A stretch of DNA of 22,290 bases from an uncultured Bacilli bacterium (lineage in GTDB: Bacteria > Bacillota_I > Bacilli_A > RF39 > UBA660): NCBI GenBank assembly GCA_947625715.1, contig CANQPR010000009.1, positions 1 through 22,290 of the forward strand. Direction: 5' to 3'. Below the pieces are notes generated by a model that was not told the origin of the DNA, made no database searches, and worked only from the letters and a program-made list of their open reading frames with translations. Shown one piece after another: positions 20,748 to 22,290 of the stretch. The stretch's first letter is position 1, and every line of letters begins with the position of its first letter. The translations under genes and the position numbers were made by a program.

Positions 20748-22110
20748 GAATCTAAATCAATATAAAGAAAAAAAGAATAGCAGAAAAATATTAATTATAA
20801 TAGGTGCTATTCTTCTTTTTGTAGGTGGAATAATAGTCGATAGAACTTTTGCAAACTTTAGGGAAAATAAAAGTTTTAAAGTGATGGAAGGTAACTTTAT
20901 CTATGAAGGAAGTGGAGATGTAATGTTCGCCTTTTATAAAGGAGATGAATTATTGACGCAAATGCCAAAGAAAGATAATGAAGAAAAATTAACATTTGTA
21001 AAAGGCGAGTGTGATAAGGGCGCTAGTATAAAATGGGATTATAATAATTGGCAACCAACAGTTGTAAATTTACAAGAGTCCAAAACAACTTGTAAATTAT
21101 ATTTTGGTCAAGAATATGATACTATTTGTAATAGTGCCGGTGTAGATAGTGGAGCTTGTTACTTGGCAAAGAAAGTTGGCAGTGACAGTAGTATAATATA
21201 TGATAATACTATTGATAATAATGTAAGATTTATAGGAAGTACTCCCAATAATTATGTAACGTTTAATAATGAATTATGGCAAATTATTGGCGTTATGAAT
21301 AACATAGAAGATGAAAGTGGAAATAAAAAAAGTCATTTAAAAATAATAAGATATACTAGTATAGGGTCTTATAGTTGGGATTCTTCACTTGTAAATAGTG
21401 GCTATGGCGTAAATGAATGGAGTGAGGCTGATATACAAAAAGTATTAAATGACAATTATTATAATAAAAAAGCTGGAGGTACTTGTTATAGTTCGGAAAA
21501 AAATAAAGTAGCAACCTGTCCTAATTGGACAAACATAGGTTTAAATGATGAAGCAAGAGGAATGGTAAGTAAAATAAAATGGAATACCGGAACCATGCCA
21601 GTAGATTTTTATGAAAATGGAGGTTTAATTACACCACCATATATGTATGAAGCAGAACGAAGTAAGAATACAGTATGTACTTATGGAGATAATTGTGATG
21701 ATAATGTAGAAAGAAAATATAATTGGAAAGGATATGTTGGTTTAATATATCCCAGTGATTATGGTTATTCGACAAGTGGTGGAGGAGAGTCACAAAGACA
21801 AACATGTTTAAATACAACGATGCTTATATGGACAAATGAAAATAATAATAGTAATAAAGTATGTCCATTAAATAGTTGGGTGCCCAGTTTATTGTGTACT
21901 ATGACCCCAGTATCGTATACTCGGTCAGAGTATGATAGGGCATATTATTCAATATTTTCTGTGAAAAGTAATAGAAATGTGGATAGAGATAATCCAGCCA
22001 GTGCATATTATATTTATCCTGTTGTATACCTAAATTCTAATGTCAAAATAGAACCTGATGATTCAGATGATTATGGTACTAAAACTAATCCCTATCGTTT
22101 AACTATCTAA
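20746..22110 (+). CDS. Membrane-anchored surface protein with C-type-lectin-like domain
   Basis: The product has 454 residues from the ATG at 20746. A TTG at 20737 is in frame, but the family start motif (MxLNQYKEKK) begins at the ATG. The anchor spans about 15-36. The shared domain runs through MEGNFIYEGSGD, a CDKGASIKW block and CKLYF. A short extra Cys-containing segment (TICNSAGVDSGACYLAKK) then precedes the lectin-like domain (YVTFNNELWQIIGVMNN, NEWSEADIQKVLN, GYVGLIYPSDYGY, YPVVYLNSNVKI). The region between NSWV and YPVVYL is highly divergent from the paralogues. It sits behind an interrupted G-tract promoter at the optimal spacing. The small-peptide cassette precedes it and a second copy follows. 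Confidence 0.75.
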   Translation: MNLNQYKEKKNSRKILIIIGAILLFVGGIIVDRTFANFRENKSFKVMEGNFIYEGSGDVMFAFYKGDELLTQMPKKDNEEKLTFVKGECDKGASIKWDYNNWQPTVVNLQESKTTCKLYFGQEYDTICNSAGVDSGACYLAKKVGSDSSIIYDNTIDNNVRFIGSTPNNYVTFNNELWQIIGVMNNIEDESGNKKSHLKIIRYTSIGSYSWDSSLVNSGYGVNEWSEADIQKVLNDNYYNKKAGGTCYSSEKNKVATCPNWTNIGLNDEARGMVSKIKWNTGTMPVDFYENGGLITPPYMYEAERSKNTVCTYGDNCDDNVERKYNWKGYVGLIYPSDYGYSTSGGGESQRQTCLNTTMLIWTNENNNSNKVCPLNSWVPSLLCTMTPVSYTRSEYDRAYYSIFSVKSNRNVDRDNPASAYYIYPVVYLNSNVKIEPDDSDDYGTKTNPYRLTI

Positions 22111-22112
22111 AT

Positions 22113-22140
22113 AAAAAAATAGGCCTTATTTACAAGCCTA
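22113..22140 (-). terminator. Antisense terminator, second cassette copy
   Basis: The TAGGC/GCCTA hairpin (22120-22140) is the same as at 20319-20345. It is preceded on the plus strand by seven A (22113-22119), which become the T-run on the minus strand. Its retention in both cassettes supports function. Confidence 0.55.
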
Positions 22141-22157
22141 AATAATAATGTTAGAAT
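22129..22157 (+). promoter_or_regulatory. Promoter of the second small peptide gene
   Basis: TTTACA (22129-22134), a 17-bp spacer, and TAGAAT (22152-22157). The spacer and box are kept relative to 20334-20362 although bases around the -10 have changed. Confidence 0.5.
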
Positions 22158-22239
22158 AATACATCAAGGAGTGTTTTGATTTCGAGATGTCTGCCTCAAA
22201 TTTATTTAAGCAAAATTAAATAGAAGCGAGGTGATACCA

Positions 22240-22290
22240 ATGAATAAAAGAGTTTTTGTTATTAAAAAACTTAAATATTTATGTATTATA
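22240..22290 (+). CDS. Small hydrophobic membrane peptide, second copy, cut by window end
   Basis: The first 17 codons are identical to those of the gene at 20447 (MNKRVFVIKKLKYLCII) and have the same GAGGTGAT ribosome site. The leader from about 22113 is a direct repeat of 20319-20446 with a few substitutions and a 2-bp length difference near 22177-22183. The 3' half lies outside the window. Confidence 0.7.
   Translation, partial: MNKRVFVIKKLKYLCII

Noticed and set aside
1..22290. CRISPR array, tRNA or rRNA genes
   Set aside because: No regularly spaced short repeats with unique spacers, and no cloverleaf or rRNA-like sequence was seen. The internal repeats at 300-830 and 1860-2400 encode protein repeats.

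Overview
The window (22,290 bp, AT-rich) looks like chromosome from an uncultured low-GC member of the Bacilli, perhaps a gut lineage related to the Mollicutes. The evidence is WhiA, ClpP, FtsEX, YitT-family and GAPDH homologues with Firmicutes-type sequences, TTGACA/TATAAT promoters and strong GAGG-type ribosome sites. TGA is used as a stop (for example at the ends of ftsX and of the gene at 12136-12900), so this is genetic code 11 and not the Mycoplasma code. The exact taxon cannot be fixed from sequence reading alone.

Layout. 1-4117: three tandem surface-protein genes. Two carry BspA-like (DUF285) leucine-rich repeats and one carries a C-type-lectin-like domain. A block of about 1.08 kb is repeated identically with a 1564-bp period. 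4264-8013: a YitT-family membrane protein, then ftsE-ftsX and a coiled-coil M23 peptidase (cell-division peptidoglycan hydrolysis). 8101-10814: two more surface genes in one transcription unit. 10929-14422: an operon of a TIGR03916-type radical SAM protein, its TIGR03915/DUF4130-type partner and a divergent GroEL-like chaperonin. 14475-18720: whiA, clpP (opposite strand), a TGS-domain uridine-kinase-like protein and GAPDH. 18729-18918: a small non-autonomous transposable element with 8-bp target duplications. 18985-22290: two more surface genes, each followed by a copy of a small hydrophobic-peptide cassette.

The seven surface genes share one N-terminal module: a basic cytoplasmic start, one membrane anchor and a roughly 100-residue extracellular domain with two conserved cysteines. 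This is fused to one of two unrelated C-terminal domains. Every upstream promoter of the family that lies inside the window (five of five) has a 10-nt G-rich tract filling the spacer between the -35 and -10 boxes. It is pure G10 in three and interrupted by a single A in two. These are the only long G runs in an otherwise AT-rich window. Each promoter is followed by a dyad reaching almost to the start codon. Together this looks like a family of surface antigens or adhesins whose promoters can be switched by slipped-strand changes in spacer length, with recombination among paralogues supplying sequence variety.

The second system is the repeated cassette after the last two surface genes. It holds a 32-residue hydrophobic peptide with a strong ribosome site, a sense promoter, an opposing promoter and an antisense terminator that would produce an RNA of about 200 nt across the peptide's leader and coding region. 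A 15-bp complementarity between the 5' and 3' ends of the sense transcript is also present. This is the layout of a type I toxin-antitoxin locus, but that remains inference.
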